Positions 18,885 to 29,377 of a DNA stretch of 64,000 nt are shown one piece after another (positions within the stretch are counted from its first letter, which is position 1; each line of letters begins with the position of its first letter). The position numbers and the translations under genes are program-made. Source of the stretch: Solirubrobacterales bacterium. GTDB lineage: Bacteria > Actinomycetota > Thermoleophilia > Solirubrobacterales > Solirubrobacteraceae. Where the stretch lies: positions 47,831 to 111,830 of the forward strand of contig DAHUYL010000056.1 of assembly GCA_027315255.1 (NCBI GenBank), given 5' to 3'. The notes under the pieces are model-generated. The model was not told the origin of the DNA. It did not search any database and was given only the letters and a program-made list of their open reading frames with translations.

Positions 18885-19215
18885 ACAGGCCGCGACGCCC
18901 CACGCGTACAGCTGGAACCACAGAGGTGCGGACTCGGAGGAGGCCGTCAGGCGCGCTCAGGCCGCCGGATGCAGCGCGCTGCTACCCAGCGTCGACACGG
19001 CTGTGCGCTCCAAGCGCGAACGCGAGAAGCGCTCGGGGCTCGAGCTGCCACTCCCGGAGTTGAAGGTGAGCGCCCTCCTCGACGGGGGCGCGCGCACCTG
19101 TACGGCCTCGCCGCTGCGGGCGAGGCGGGGGTGCGCCACTGCGTCGAGATCCTCGCCGAGGAGGTCCGGATGGCGATTCGGCTGTGCGGCGCCAGCACGT
19201 CGAGGGCTGCGCCGA
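18885..19215 (+). pseudogene. Decayed FMN-dependent alpha-hydroxy-acid dehydrogenase (lactate oxidase/LldD family)
   Basis: Frame 1: EEAVRRAQAAGCSALLPSVDTAVRSKREREKRSGLELPL...VSALLDGGAR; after a frame change from ~19095: HLYGLAAAGEAGVRHCVEILAEEVRMAIRLCG. Both segments match the family layout with the intervening part missing. Confidence 0.72.
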
Positions 19216-19321
19216 ACGGCCTGATCTTGCTCAGTCGGGTCGTGAGGAAGTTGCGGGGGTCACTGCCCCGCCACCTCGCGCAGAAGCAGGCAACGGCACC
19301 GGCCCCGAGCCCACTGCGCAA

Positions 19322-19345
19322 GGTGGCGGGAAGTGATCCCGCACC
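19322..19345 (-). terminator. Candidate terminator of glnN
   Basis: GGTGGCGGGA-agtga-TCCCGCACC hairpin just beyond the stop at 19358. Confidence 0.45.
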
Positions 19346-19357
19346 GGACTGCCCGAC

Positions 19358-21511
19358 CTACTTGATGAACAGCATCTCCGAATACTTGGGCAGCGGCCAC
19401 AGATCGTCGGCGACGACCTTCTCGAGCTTGTCCGCGACCTCGCGCACCGCCGCCATCGCCGGCAGCACGACGTCGTGCATGTACTTCGCCTCGGCGAGGA
19501 TGTTCTCGTGCTCGTGGTTCTCGGCCAGGTTGGCCGACTCGAGCGCGCGCAGCGCGTCGACCAGCTGGTCGATCAGCTCCTTCGTCTCCGACGCCAGCTC
19601 CGGCAGCTGCGCGGCGAGCAGCTCTCCCAGGTAGCGCGCCGCCGCCGGCACCAGCATCGTACGGGCGATCGTCGCGGCCGTCTCGGCCTCGATGTTGACC
19701 TTCGTCGCGTACTGCTCGGCGAACACGTCGTACCGGGCATGCAGCTCGCGCTCGGACAGGACCGCGTAGTTGGAGAACAGCGACACGGTCTCGTCGCTGA
19801 TCAGGTACGGCAGCGCGTCCGGCGTCGACCGGAGGTTCAGCAGCCCGCGACGCTCGGCCTCGGCGTGCCACTCCTCGGCGTAGTTGTCGCCGCCGAACAC
19901 GACCCGCTTGTTGGCCGCGTAGCTGCGCTGCAGGATCGGGCGCAGCGCCTCCTCGAGCTCCTTGCCGGTGCCGAGCGCGTCCTCGAGCTCCTCGGACAGG
20001 TAGTCGATCGCCTCGGCGACGATCGTGTTCAGCACCGTGTTCGGGAGCGACAGCGACATGCTCGAGCCGAGCGCGCGGAACTCGAACTTGTTGCCGGTGA
20101 ACGCGAACGGGCTCGTGCGGTTGCGGTCGCCGCCGTGCATCGGCAGCGGCGGCAGCACCGGCGTTCCGAGGCCCAGGAACGACTCCGGGGTCGATTCGCC
20201 CGCCTCGCCGCGCTCGATCGCGCCGAACACCTTCTCGAGCTCGGCCCCGAGGAAGACCGAGATGATCGCGGGCGGGGCTTCGTTGGCCCCCAGACGATGG
20301 TCCTGACCGGGCGAGGCGATCGATGCCCGCAGCAACCCCTGGTGCTTGTTGACCGCCTGCATCACGGCCGTACAGAAGAACAGGAACTGGAGGTTGTCGT
20401 GCGGCGTGTCGCCCGGCTCGAGCAGGTTCTCGCCGTCGTCGGTGCCCATCGACCAGTTGTTGTGCTTGCCGGAGCCGTTGACGCCCGCGAACGGCTTCTC
20501 GTGCAGCAGGCAGACGAGGCCGTAGCGGCGGGCGATGTTCTGCATGATCTGCATCGTCAGCTGCTGGTGGTCCGAGCCGACGTTCGAGTTCTCGAAGATC
20601 GGCGCGACCTCGTACTGGTTCGGCGCGACCTCGTTGTGGCGGGTCTTGATCGGGATCCCGAGCTTCGCCAGCTCACGCTCGGTCTCGAGCATGCACGCCA
20701 GGATCCGCTCGGGGATCGAGCCGAAGTAGTGGTCGTCGAGCTCGTGGCCCTTCGCCGGCTTGGCGCCGAACAGCGTCCGGCCGCAGGTGATCAGGTCGGG
20801 GCGCTCGAAGTAGTACTGCTGGTCGATCAGGAAGTACTCCTGTTCGGGGCCGACGGTCGTGAACACGCGCTTGGCCGAGGTGTTGCCGAACAGCTGCAAC
20901 GCCCGCATCGCCGACTTCGACAGCGCGTCCATCGAGCGCAGCAGCGGGATCTTGTGGTCGAGCGCCTCGCCCGTCCACGACGCGAACGCGGTCGGGATGC
21001 AGAGCAGCGCGCCGTTCGGGTTCTCGAGGATGAACGCCGGCGAGGTCGGGTCCCAGGCGGTGTAGCCGCGCGCCTCGAAGGTCGCGCGAATTCCGCCGGT
21101 CGGGAACGAGGAGGCATCCGGCTCGCCCTGGATCAGCTCCTTGCCTGAGAACGAAGCGAGCGCCGTCCCCTCGCCGGTCGGGCTGAAGAAGCTGTCGTGC
21201 TTCTCGGCCGTCAGCCCGGTCAGCGGCTGGAACATGTGCGTGTAGTGGGTCGCGCCCTTCTCGAGCGCCCACTCCTTCATCGCGAGTGCGACCGCGTCGG
21301 CCAGCGACGTGTCGAGCGCCTCGCCCTTGGCGAGCGTCTGAGAGAGCCTCTGGTAGACGTCCTTCGGCAGCCGCTGGCGCTGGACGACGGGGCTGAACAC
21401 GTTCTCACCGAAGATCTGGTTGTCGGCTGACGTCAGGTCCGCGGTGCCGATGGCACCGCCATTCGGGGTCCACTGCGCGGCGAGCACGTTCTGCTGGCGA
21501 ATTCGGGGCAT
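19358..21511 (-). CDS. glnN: Glutamine synthetase type III
   Basis: ~717 aa; [71 protein letters not shown] motifs. Confidence 0.92.
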   Translation of the reverse strand: MPRIRQQNVLAAQWTPNGGAIGTADLTSADNQIFGENVFSPVVQRQRLPKDVYQRLSQTLAKGEALDTSLADAVALAMKEWALEKGATHYTHMFQPLTGLTAEKHDSFFSPTGEGTALASFSGKELIQGEPDASSFPTGGIRATFEARGYTAWDPTSPAFILENPNGALLCIPTAFASWTGEALDHKIPLLRSMDALSKSAMRALQLFGNTSAKRVFTTVGPEQEYFLIDQQYYFERPDLITCGRTLFGAKPAKGHELDDHYFGSIPERILACMLETERELAKLGIPIKTRHNEVAPNQYEVAPIFENSNVGSDHQQLTMQIMQNIARRYGLVCLLHEKPFAGVNGSGKHNNWSMGTDDGENLLEPGDTPHDNLQFLFFCTAVMQAVNKHQGLLRASIASPGQDHRLGANEAPPAIISVFLGAELEKVFGAIERGEAGESTPESFLGLGTPVLPPLPMHGGDRNRTSPFAFTGNKFEFRALGSSMSLSLPNTVLNTIVAEAIDYLSEELEDALGTGKELEEALRPILQRSYAANKRVVFGGDNYAEEWHAEAERRGLLNLRSTPDALPYLISDETVSLFSNYAVLSERELHARYDVFAEQYATKVNIEAETAATIARTMLVPAAARYLGELLAAQLPELASETKELIDQLVDALRALESANLAENHEHENILAEAKYMHDVVLPAMAAVREVADKLEKVVADDLWPLPKYSEMLFIK

Positions 21512-21896
21512 GCGGTGTTCTTGTTCCTTCCTGTCCGCGCCTCGGGCGGTAGAGGCACGCATGGGCGATCCGGCCCGACCTGGAGGCCGAGCGGCCGCCA
21601 GATTATGCGACCTTCGCCTGGCCGTCACTATCCCGATGGCCAATCCCCCTCGGACGGCCTTCGCCAGACGGCCAGCGCCCGGGATCGGAGCGCACACCCC
21701 TCCGGCCCCGCCGGCACCACGTCGGCCCCGGGAGGCTGTCGCAGACTCCATGCCGGTCGGTGCCGAGCGCATGATGCGGTAGGCGCTCAGCCCGGCTCGG
21801 ATGCAGGCTCTGGTCGTGGAGACAAGTTCTCGTATCCAAGTGCGGCGGCAGGCCGCCGGCACGGCGACTCGCACCACGAACCGGCACGCGCCTGCG

Positions 21897-22655
21897 TCAG
21901 CCGGAATAGACGACCTGACCGCTCCCGGTCACGTGCGGCGTCGGCGCCCGGCTCGAGATCGTCACCGCGAAGCTCCCGCGCAGCGGCCGCCCGCCGGGTC
22001 CGACGAGCTGAGCGCCCGGCCCCGTCAGGGCACTCGCGACGACGAACCCGACCTTGTATCCCCCCGGCCGCACCGCGGTCACGTGCCAGGTGAACGTGGC
22101 GGTCGCGCCCCGCGCCAGGCGCCCCAGCGCCCACGTGTTGGCGTCGGCGGTCGCCGCGGCGCCGAGCCCGCCCTGGCGGCAGCTGTAAGCGCAGGCTCCC
22201 GGCGCCCGGTCGATCACCCACACCGGTCGCGAGCGGCCGGCGAGGATCGGACCACCGGGCGGCGAGGCCGCGATCAGGGTGCCCAGCGGCTGCGCCGCCG
22301 TCCCGTAGCGCGGATTCACGAGCGTCACGGCGATGTCGGGGATCGGCCGCGTCCCGGAGTTGCGCACGGCGATCTCGAGCTTCGTCTGCTGCGCGAGTCG
22401 CTGCCGAGGCGGGAAGGACGCCCTCATCAGCTCAACGCGCAACCCGTCGCCACCGCCACGGCGACCGTGACCGCGCGCGGGGTCCCGTCGAGCAGCGCCC
22501 ACGGCGGTGCCGCAGGCCGCCACCCCGCCGGCGACCCCGAGGATGCCGATTGCGGCGGCCACCCGGGCCGCCGCAACACTGCAAATGGGTCTCGACCCTG
22601 TCAAAGAGGCGCTCGAATCTACCAGGGCCCGGCTGCCGCGAGCGTAGCTTCGCAA
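21897..22655 (-). CDS. Hypothetical lipoprotein/secreted protein
   Basis: [12 protein letters not shown] lipobox-like segment; Ig-like C-terminal region [31 protein letters not shown]-terminal start uncertain. Confidence 0.6.
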   Translation of the reverse strand: MRSYARGSRALVDSSASLTGSRPICSVAAARVAAAIGILGVAGGVAACGTAVGAARRDPARGHGRRGGGDGLRVELMRASFPPRQRLAQQTKLEIAVRNSGTRPIPDIAVTLVNPRYGTAAQPLGTLIAASPPGGPILAGRSRPVWVIDRAPGACAYSCRQGGLGAAATADANTWALGRLARGATATFTWHVTAVRPGGYKVGFVVASALTGPGAQLVGPGGRPLRGSFAVTISSRAPTPHVTGSGQVVYSG

Positions 22656-22694
22656 ACGTAGCCTTCACATGTGTAGGCTTCGCGGAATCCGCGC

Positions 22695-23534
22695 GTGGAG
22701 CTCGCCGAGGGAGGCGTCGAACCCGTGATCAGAGCAGCCGTCGACCGAGCGCTGCAGCCCAGCAGGAATGCGCTCGAAGAGGCGGGGAACATGATGATCC
22801 TGACCGGCCGGACGATCGTCTCGGCGATCCGCCCGCCGTACCCGTACGGGCCCGAGTTCGTCGGTCAGTTCATGTTCGCGCTGCGGCTCTGCTGGCTGCC
22901 GCTGGCGATCTCGACGGTCGCGTTCGGGTACGAGGCGCCGGGGCTGCAGGCGATCAACTTCCTGGTGCTGTTCGGGGCGCCCGACCGGCTGGGCGGGTTC
23001 TTCGTGCTCGCGTCGATCCGCGAGTTCGCGCCGTTCGTCGACGCGATCGTGCTCGCCGGGGTGGCGGGCACGGCGATCACCGCCGATCTCGGCGCGCGCA
23101 AGATCCGCGAGGAGCTCGACGCGCTCGAGGTGCTCGGTGTCGACCCGATCAAGAACCTGGTCGTCCCCCGGTTCGTCGCGTTGATGCTGGTCACCGGGCT
23201 GTTCGACGTCTACGCGCTGCTGCTCGGCGTGCTCGGCGGCGTGATCGCGACGCTCGTCAACAACGAGCCGCTCGGGCCGTTCTGGGCGACCTTCTTCAAC
23301 AACGCGTCGACCACCGACCTGTGGGGCTCGGTCGTGAAGACGACGATGTTCGGCGCGATCATCGCGATTGTCTGCTGCTACAAGGGGATGACCGCCTCCG
23401 GCGGCGCCGAGGGCGTGGGGCGCGCGGTCAACCAGGCGGTCGTGATCGCGTTTCTTGCGATCTTCGCGTTCAACTACGTGTTCACCCAGGTGCTGCTGGC
23501 GACCCACCCGCAGCTGACGACGATCGCCCGATGA
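22695..23534 (+). CDS. MlaE/YrbE family ABC permease (MCE-type transporter)
   Basis: FAPFVDAIVLAGVAGTAITADLGARKIREELDALEVLGVDPIKNLVVPRFVAL. Confidence 0.9.
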   Translation: MELAEGGVEPVIRAAVDRALQPSRNALEEAGNMMILTGRTIVSAIRPPYPYGPEFVGQFMFALRLCWLPLAISTVAFGYEAPGLQAINFLVLFGAPDRLGGFFVLASIREFAPFVDAIVLAGVAGTAITADLGARKIREELDALEVLGVDPIKNLVVPRFVALMLVTGLFDVYALLLGVLGGVIATLVNNEPLGPFWATFFNNASTTDLWGSVVKTTMFGAIIAIVCCYKGMTASGGAEGVGRAVNQAVVIAFLAIFAFNYVFTQVLLATHPQLTTIAR

Positions 23535-24328
23535 ACGAGCTCGTCGAGGTCCCGCGCGACTGGCTCGACTCGATGGGCGACGTCGTCCGCTTCGGCGCGC
23601 GCGTCGTCGGGCGCGTGGCGGGGCTGCAGGTGCTCCGCTACACCGGCGAGACGCTGCGCCAGGCCGGGATCCTGATCGTCTCCTCGACGCTCGTGATCTG
23701 GGGCCTCGTGTTCATCATCGGCCTGCAGTGCGGGATCGAGGGCGCGTACTTCAACCAGTCGGTCGGCACGCCGGCGTATTCGGGGGTGTTCGCCGCCTGG
23801 TGCGATCTGCGCGAGCTGGTGCCGCTCTGCTTCGGTTACATGATGGCCGCCAAGGTCGGCACCGGGATCGTCGCCGAGCTCGGCTCGATGCGGATCTCGG
23901 ACGAGATCGACGCGCTCGAGGTGATGGGGATCAGCGGGATCACGTTCCTGTGCGCGACCCGCCTGCTGGCGGCGCTGGTGGTGCTCCCGTTCGTGTACCT
24001 GTGCTCGATCGGCGCCGGCTTCCTCGCCAGCTACCTGGCCGTCGTCCAGCAGATCGGCGACGTCTCCTCGGGCGGCTTCTTCCTGATCTTCTGGCAGTTC
24101 CAGAACCCGCCCGACGTGCTGTTCAGCCTGATCAAGGCGATGGCGATGGCGGTGCTCGTCGTACTCGTCGGCTGCTATTACGGGTACAACGCGAGTGGTG
24201 GTCCGGTCGGAGTCGGAACCGCGACGGCGAAATCGATGGTCATCAACATCGTCGGCGTCCATTTGATCAGCATGCTCGGCACCCAGATCTTCTGGGGCAA
24301 CAATCCGCGGGCGCCGATCGGCGGCTAG
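23531..24328 (+). CDS. MlaE/YrbE family ABC permease, second subunit
   Basis: ATGA overlap; LCFGYMMAAKVGTGIVAELGSMRISDEIDALEVMGISGITFLCATRLLAAL. Confidence 0.9.
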   Translation: MNELVEVPRDWLDSMGDVVRFGARVVGRVAGLQVLRYTGETLRQAGILIVSSTLVIWGLVFIIGLQCGIEGAYFNQSVGTPAYSGVFAAWCDLRELVPLCFGYMMAAKVGTGIVAELGSMRISDEIDALEVMGISGITFLCATRLLAALVVLPFVYLCSIGAGFLASYLAVVQQIGDVSSGGFFLIFWQFQNPPDVLFSLIKAMAMAVLVVLVGCYYGYNASGGPVGVGTATAKSMVINIVGVHLISMLGTQIFWGNNPRAPIGG

Positions 24329-24332
24329 CCCG

Positions 24333-25250
24333 ATGCGGCGATCGTTGTTCGGGGGGAGGGGGATGGAGGGAGCCACCGACGAGCTCGACTCGCGCAACCG
24401 CGCCGGCTCGGTGCTCGGCTCGTCGACGACGAGCGACGGCGACTCCGTTCGGCCGTCCGGCCGCCCCGACGCGATCCGGTTCGTCGGCGTCCACAAGTCG
24501 TTCGGGCGCAACAAGATCCTCGCGGGCCTCGACATGGGGCTGCCGGAGGGGATGGTGTCGATGATCCTCGGGCCGTCCGGCACCGGCAAGTCGGTCTGCA
24601 TCAAGCACATGGTCGGGTTGCTGTACCCCGACTCGGGCGACGTGCTCGTGCACGGTCACTCGGTCCCGAACATGCCCGATCGCGAGCTGTTCGAGATGCG
24701 CAAGAAGTTCGGCCTGCTGTTCCAGGACGGCGCGCTGTTCGGCTCGATGAACCTGTACGACAACGTCGCGTTCCCGCTGCGCCAGCACACCGAGAAGGGC
24801 GAGGACGAGATCGAGCACATCGTCATGCGGCGGCTGACCGAGGTCGGCCTCGCGAACGCGCGCGAGAAGATGCCCAACGAGCTCTCAGGCGGGATGCGCA
24901 AGCGCGCGGGGTTCGCTCGCGCACTCGTGCTCGAGCCCGACATCGTGCTGTTCGACGAGCCCGATTCGGGGCTCGACCCGGTCCGCACGGCGCTGCTCGG
25001 CGAGCTGATCCGGCAGATCCACGCCGAGATGCTCGCCGAGGCGCAGGCCGCGGGCAAGACGCGCATGCCGACCTTCGCGGTCGTCACGCACGACGTGATG
25101 AGCGCCCGTCGCGTGGCCGACTACATCAACGTCCTGTGGCGCGGGAGGATCGTCGGCGCCGGCCCGGCCGAGGTGATGCTGAGCTCCGAGGACCCGTTCA
25201 TCCATCAGTTCCTGACCGGCGACGCCGACGGGCCGCTGGCGATGGACTAG
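24333..25250 (+). CDS. MlaF/Mkl-type ABC ATP-binding protein
   Basis: GPSGTGKSVCIKHMVGLLYPDSGDVLV, LSGGMRKRAGFARALVLEPDIVLFDEPDSGLDPVR. Confidence 0.93.
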   Translation: MRRSLFGGRGMEGATDELDSRNRAGSVLGSSTTSDGDSVRPSGRPDAIRFVGVHKSFGRNKILAGLDMGLPEGMVSMILGPSGTGKSVCIKHMVGLLYPDSGDVLVHGHSVPNMPDRELFEMRKKFGLLFQDGALFGSMNLYDNVAFPLRQHTEKGEDEIEHIVMRRLTEVGLANAREKMPNELSGGMRKRAGFARALVLEPDIVLFDEPDSGLDPVRTALLGELIRQIHAEMLAEAQAAGKTRMPTFAVVTHDVMSARRVADYINVLWRGRIVGAGPAEVMLSSEDPFIHQFLTGDADGPLAMD

Positions 25251-25257
25251 CTGACCC

Positions 25258-27852
25258 GTGCCACGCCGCCCGCGCGTGAGGGTCGCCGTGCTCGTGGCGC
25301 TGGCGCTCGCCGGCGGCGTCGTCGCGCTCGGATTGCGGCCCGCGACCGGCCTGGGCACGTTCGTGTCGAGCTCCACGCCCGATTACCGCGCGACCATGAC
25401 CGACGCGCGCCGGTTCGGCGGCGACGCGGTCGTCGTGCTGGTCCGCGAGCCGCTCCAGCAGCTGGTCGCGCGCGACCTGAAGCGGGTCAGCGCGCTCGAG
25501 GCCTGCCTCGCCGGCGAGCGGCTCGCCTGGGATCGCCGGCTCCAGGCGCTGCTTCCCGGCGCGGGCGGTCCGTACGGCGGGAGCTCGGGCCCGTGCGCGG
25601 CGCTGATGCGCGAGCGTCCGGCGACGGCCGTCTACGGGCCGGGAACGTTTCTCAACCGTGCGGTCGCCGCCGTCAACGGCCAGTTGCTGCGCACGGGCGC
25701 GGCCGCGCGCAGGGCCGTGACCAACGCCGAGGCGGCGGCACGGGCGCTGGCGCGGCAGCGCGGACTGTCGCCACGCCAGATGACCGCGGCGGCCCGCACG
25801 GCCGGGCAGCTCGAGGCGCAGCGGATCGTCGGCGGGCTGGGTGCGCTCGCGCTCGCGCTCGGAGCCGACGGAGTGCCGTCGATCGACGATCCCGCGTTCC
25901 TCGACCGGATCGTGTTCGCGACGGCAGCGAACGGAAGCGGGACGGTCAATCCGCGCTTCTCCTACGTGTTCCCGAACGGCGCCGCGGCGGTGATCGAGGT
26001 GCGCCTGCGGGCATCGCTGTCGGCCGCGCGCGAGTCGCAGGCGATCCGCCTGATCCGTGCGGCCGTGCGGATGCCGCAGTTCGCGCTAGGTTCCGGCGGT
26101 AGCTACCTGGTGAGCGGCGAACCGGTGCTGCTCAGCGATCTCGCCTCGCTGCTGACGCGCTCGATCGCGCCGCTCCTGATCGTCGCCGCGGTCGTGATGG
26201 CCGCCGTCCTGGCGCTCGCGTTCGGTGGACCGCTCAGCCTGCTGCCGCTGGCGCTGGCGCTGGCCGGGGCGGCGATCGCGTTCGGCCTGCTCGAGCTCGC
26301 GGGCGGGACGCTGACGCTCGCATCGCTGGCGGGGGTGCCGATCCTGATCGGCCTGGCCGTCGATTACGCGATCCAGTTCCAGTCCCGCCTGCGCGAGCGC
26401 GCGGACGCTGCTTCCGCCGCCCGCCCGATCGCCGCAGCGGCGCTGGCGACCGGTGCGGGGTTCGTCGCGCTGCTGCTCTCGCCGGTGCCGATGGTGCGCG
26501 GGTTCGGAGCCCTTCTCGTCGTCGGGATCGCGGTTGCGCTGGCGTGTACGTTCACGGTCGTCCCGGCCGCACTCGTGCTCCGACGCCCGAGGCGCAGCCG
26601 GCCGATCGAATGGCTGATGCCGTCGGTCCGTGGCGCCGGTGAGCTGCTCGCCACCCCGCTGCGGTTCACCCCGTCGCTGCGCTCCATCCTTGCCGGCCTG
26701 GCCCGGAGGCCAGGCCGGGTGCTGGTGCTCGGGCTCGTCGCGGCTGCCGCCGGCTGGGTGCTCGATGCTCACACGCCGGTCCAGGCGGACGTGACCAAGC
26801 TCGTGCCCGCGGGGATGCCGGCGCTGCGCAACCTCGAGGCGCTCGAGCGTGCGACCGGTAGCTCCGGCGAGATCGACGTGCTGGTCAGCGCGCGCGACGT
26901 CACGGCGCGCGGCGCGGTCAGCTGGATGGCGGGGTACGAGCGGGCGCTGCTGCGCCACTTCGGCTTCGCCGGGGCGCGCGGCTGCGCCGCGGCGACCGTC
27001 TGTCCGATCGTGTCGCTGCCCGACCTGGTCGCTCCGGCGTCGGGGAGCTCGCGGGCGGCGCCGGGTCCGACGCAGGGGTCGATCGACGCGCTGCTGAGCG
27101 CGCTCCCGAGCTACTTCTCCAGCGCCGTGATCACCGCCGACCGGCGCTACGCGGTGCTCGCGTTCGGGATTCGCCTGATGCCGCTCGCGCAGCAGCGCCG
27201 CGTCGTGGGCTACATGCGCGCGCACCTGCGCCCGCCGCCAGGCGTGCATGCGAGTCTGGCCGGGTTGCCGGTGCTGGCCGCTGACGCCGACGGCGCCCTG
27301 TCCTCGCCTTCGCGGCGGCTTGAGACCGTGCTCGCCGGGTTGCTCGCGGTCTCGTTCGCGCTGCTGGTCGCGCTGCGCTCGGTGCGGCGCGCGCTCGTTC
27401 CGCTGATCCCGATCGTGCTCGCGAGCGGCTGGTCGGCGCTCGTGCTGTTCGCGACGGGGCTCCCGCTCAACCCGCTGTCGGCCACGCTCGGCGCGCTCGT
27501 GATCGCGATCTCGACCGAGTTCAGCGTCCTGCTGGCCGAGCGCGCCCGCGAGGAGCGGCTCTCTGGCGGCTCGTTCGTCGAGGCGCTCGAACGCGCCTAC
27601 CGCTCGACGGGGCGCGCGGTGCTCGCCTCGGGCGCGACTGCGATCGCCGGCTTCGCGGTGCTCCTCGTGTCGAGCATCGCGATGCTGCGGGACTTCGGCC
27701 TCGTGACCGTCGTCGACCTGGCGGTGTCGCTCGCCGGTGTGCTGATCACCCTGCCGGCGGCCCTGGCGGTGGCCGAGTCGGCCGCAGCCGCGGGCGGGTT
27801 CCGGGCCCGGGCGGGGTCCGTCGCGGCGCGCGAGCAGACCCAGGTCGCGTGA
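25258..27852 (+). CDS. MMPL/RND family transporter
   Basis: 864 aa; two copies of RND sterol-sensing-like TM bundles (GVPILIGLAVDYAIQFQSRLRE; LGALVIAISTEFSVLLAERAREE). Confidence 0.9.
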   Translation: MPRRPRVRVAVLVALALAGGVVALGLRPATGLGTFVSSSTPDYRATMTDARRFGGDAVVVLVREPLQQLVARDLKRVSALEACLAGERLAWDRRLQALLPGAGGPYGGSSGPCAALMRERPATAVYGPGTFLNRAVAAVNGQLLRTGAAARRAVTNAEAAARALARQRGLSPRQMTAAARTAGQLEAQRIVGGLGALALALGADGVPSIDDPAFLDRIVFATAANGSGTVNPRFSYVFPNGAAAVIEVRLRASLSAARESQAIRLIRAAVRMPQFALGSGGSYLVSGEPVLLSDLASLLTRSIAPLLIVAAVVMAAVLALAFGGPLSLLPLALALAGAAIAFGLLELAGGTLTLASLAGVPILIGLAVDYAIQFQSRLRERADAASAARPIAAAALATGAGFVALLLSPVPMVRGFGALLVVGIAVALACTFTVVPAALVLRRPRRSRPIEWLMPSVRGAGELLATPLRFTPSLRSILAGLARRPGRVLVLGLVAAAAGWVLDAHTPVQADVTKLVPAGMPALRNLEALERATGSSGEIDVLVSARDVTARGAVSWMAGYERALLRHFGFAGARGCAAATVCPIVSLPDLVAPASGSSRAAPGPTQGSIDALLSALPSYFSSAVITADRRYAVLAFGIRLMPLAQQRRVVGYMRAHLRPPPGVHASLAGLPVLAADADGALSSPSRRLETVLAGLLAVSFALLVALRSVRRALVPLIPIVLASGWSALVLFATGLPLNPLSATLGALVIAISTEFSVLLAERAREERLSGGSFVEALERAYRSTGRAVLASGATAIAGFAVLLVSSIAMLRDFGLVTVVDLAVSLAGVLITLPAALAVAESAAAAGGFRARAGSVAAREQTQVA

Positions 27853-28451
27853 GCAGGGTGGATCCGCCCGCGCCCGATCCGCATCGCTACCAGTGGATTG
27901 TGGGTGGAGTCGGGCTGGCGCTGGTCGTCGCGTTCTCGCTGTTCCTGTTCGTTCGCGGCGGGGAGCCGGCCACCCCGGGGCTGGCCGCAGGCGCGCGGCT
28001 GCATCGGTTCGTCGCGCCGCTGGCGGGCAGCGACCTCGAGGCCGCGGTCAACGCCGATCCGCGCTGCGACCCGCGACGCCCGGCCCGCCGCGGCCTCAAC
28101 GTGTGCGGGCGGGGCTCGCTCGTGCTCGCATTCTTCGTGCTGGGCGCGCGGCCGTGCGAGCGCGAGGTCGACGCCCTGCAGCGGGTCTCCCGCAGCTTCC
28201 CGGATGTGACGTTCGCGGCCGTCGCGGTCGGAGCGGGTCGCGATCCGACGGCGCTGCTCGCCCGGCGGCAGCGGTGGACGATCCCGATCGCCTACGACAT
28301 CACGGGCGTGACCGGGAAGCTCTACCGCGTGGCCGTCTGCCCGCTGGTCGAGCTCGTGCGGCCCGGCGGCGTGATCGGGCAGCGGTTGATCGGCGACGGA
28401 TGGACGCGACCTGCGCGGCTTGCGGCTGCCGTCCGGCACTCACTACGCTGA
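27849..28451 (+). CDS. Membrane-anchored thioredoxin-like/redoxin-related protein
   Basis: N-terminal TM then SLVLAFFVLGARPCEREVDALQRVSRSFPDVTFAAVAVG; overlaps MMPL stop by 4 nt. Confidence 0.65.
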   Translation: MSRVDPPAPDPHRYQWIVGGVGLALVVAFSLFLFVRGGEPATPGLAAGARLHRFVAPLAGSDLEAAVNADPRCDPRRPARRGLNVCGRGSLVLAFFVLGARPCEREVDALQRVSRSFPDVTFAAVAVGAGRDPTALLARRQRWTIPIAYDITGVTGKLYRVAVCPLVELVRPGGVIGQRLIGDGWTRPARLAAAVRHSLR

Positions 28452-28458
28452 GCTTGCT

Positions 28459-28842
28459 ATGCGCGATCTGGTGCGCGCCGGCACGGGCGCCCTGCTGCTG
28501 CTCTCGATCATGTTCCTCGGGAGCCTCGGGCTGTGGCTCGGGACGCCGCTCCTGTGGCTGTGGATCGGCTCGCAGGTCCAGGGCGCGACCGCCTCGCTCG
28601 GCGGCGCACTGGCCGTGATGTTCTGCGGGGTGCTCGCCTCGGTCGCCCTGCTCGCGGTCCTCCTGGCCAAGCTGAGCGAGGTCTACCGCGAGAACTGCGT
28701 CGCCCGCGGCCGCCGCGACCCTGGCCACTTCGTGCTCGAGTCGGTGCTCGTGATCAGCGCCGCCTGCACGCTCGTCGGATTCGGCGTGTGGTTCTTCTTC
28801 CTGGCCGGAGCGAGCCCGGTCCCGGGCGGGTTCACGCTCTAG
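28459..28842 (+). CDS. Hypothetical membrane protein
   Basis: MRDLVRAGTGALLLLSIMFLGSLGLWLGTPLLWLWIGSQVQG; three hydrophobic segments. Confidence 0.7.
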   Translation: MRDLVRAGTGALLLLSIMFLGSLGLWLGTPLLWLWIGSQVQGATASLGGALAVMFCGVLASVALLAVLLAKLSEVYRENCVARGRRDPGHFVLESVLVISAACTLVGFGVWFFFLAGASPVPGGFTL

Positions 28843-29195
28843 CTGCCAGCGGCTGCCCGCTCGCGCGCGCGGGCGGCGGATGCCACCTGCAGCTCTGCGG
28901 CGAGCAGCCGCTTCTGACGGTCGGTCAGGGAATCGATCCGCTTGATCTCGCTGATCCCGGTGCGGTCGAGCAACCTCTGCGAGCGGGCGGTGCCCCACCG
29001 CGGCTGGGCCGCGAGCAGCTCGGCCACGGTGCATCCGAGCGCCCCCTTCGGACAGTCGAGGATCACCTCCGCCGCGGTCAGTTCGCGGCGGGCGATCCGG
29101 CGCTTCAGCTCGGCGCGGGTGCGGCGGACCTCGTTGGCCTTCATGAGCGCGTCGTAGGGCTGCTGGATCCGGGGCGGGTCTGCGATCGCTGTCAT
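28839..29195 (-). CDS. Integration host factor, actinobacterial type (mIHF-like)
   Basis: RAELKRRIARRELTAAEVIL...VAELLAAQPRWGTARSQRLLDRTGISEIKRIDSLTDRQKRLLAAEL. Confidence 0.8.
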   Translation of the reverse strand: MTAIADPPRIQQPYDALMKANEVRRTRAELKRRIARRELTAAEVILDCPKGALGCTVAELLAAQPRWGTARSQRLLDRTGISEIKRIDSLTDRQKRLLAAELQVASAARARERAAAGS

Positions 29196-29251
29196 TGGAT
29201 TGTGTCTCTCCTGCGCTCTGATCGGCCCGTGCGAGGGCATGTGGACGTTGT

Positions 29252-29377
29252 CCGCCTGTCCGGCCGCAGCCCAGCGGCCGCCGCACAGGCGGGTACTGCG
29301 AATCTGGGAGATGAATGCCCGACCTCAGTGGCGTTTCAGCCGTCCGCGCTCCGGTCCCCTGACGGACTCGGCGCCAC
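29252..29377 (-). ncRNA. Candidate structured 5' leader of the mIHF-like gene
   Basis: Compound hairpin CCGCCTGT/CGGCCGC...GCGGCCG/ACAGGCGG (29252-29292) and GTGGCG...CGCCAC (29328-29377) enclosing CCGTC...GACGG; no supported ORF here. Confidence 0.35.

Noticed and set aside
19475-21148. 557-aa plus-strand ORF opposite glnN
   Set aside because: Antisense artefact; glnN is unambiguous on the other strand.
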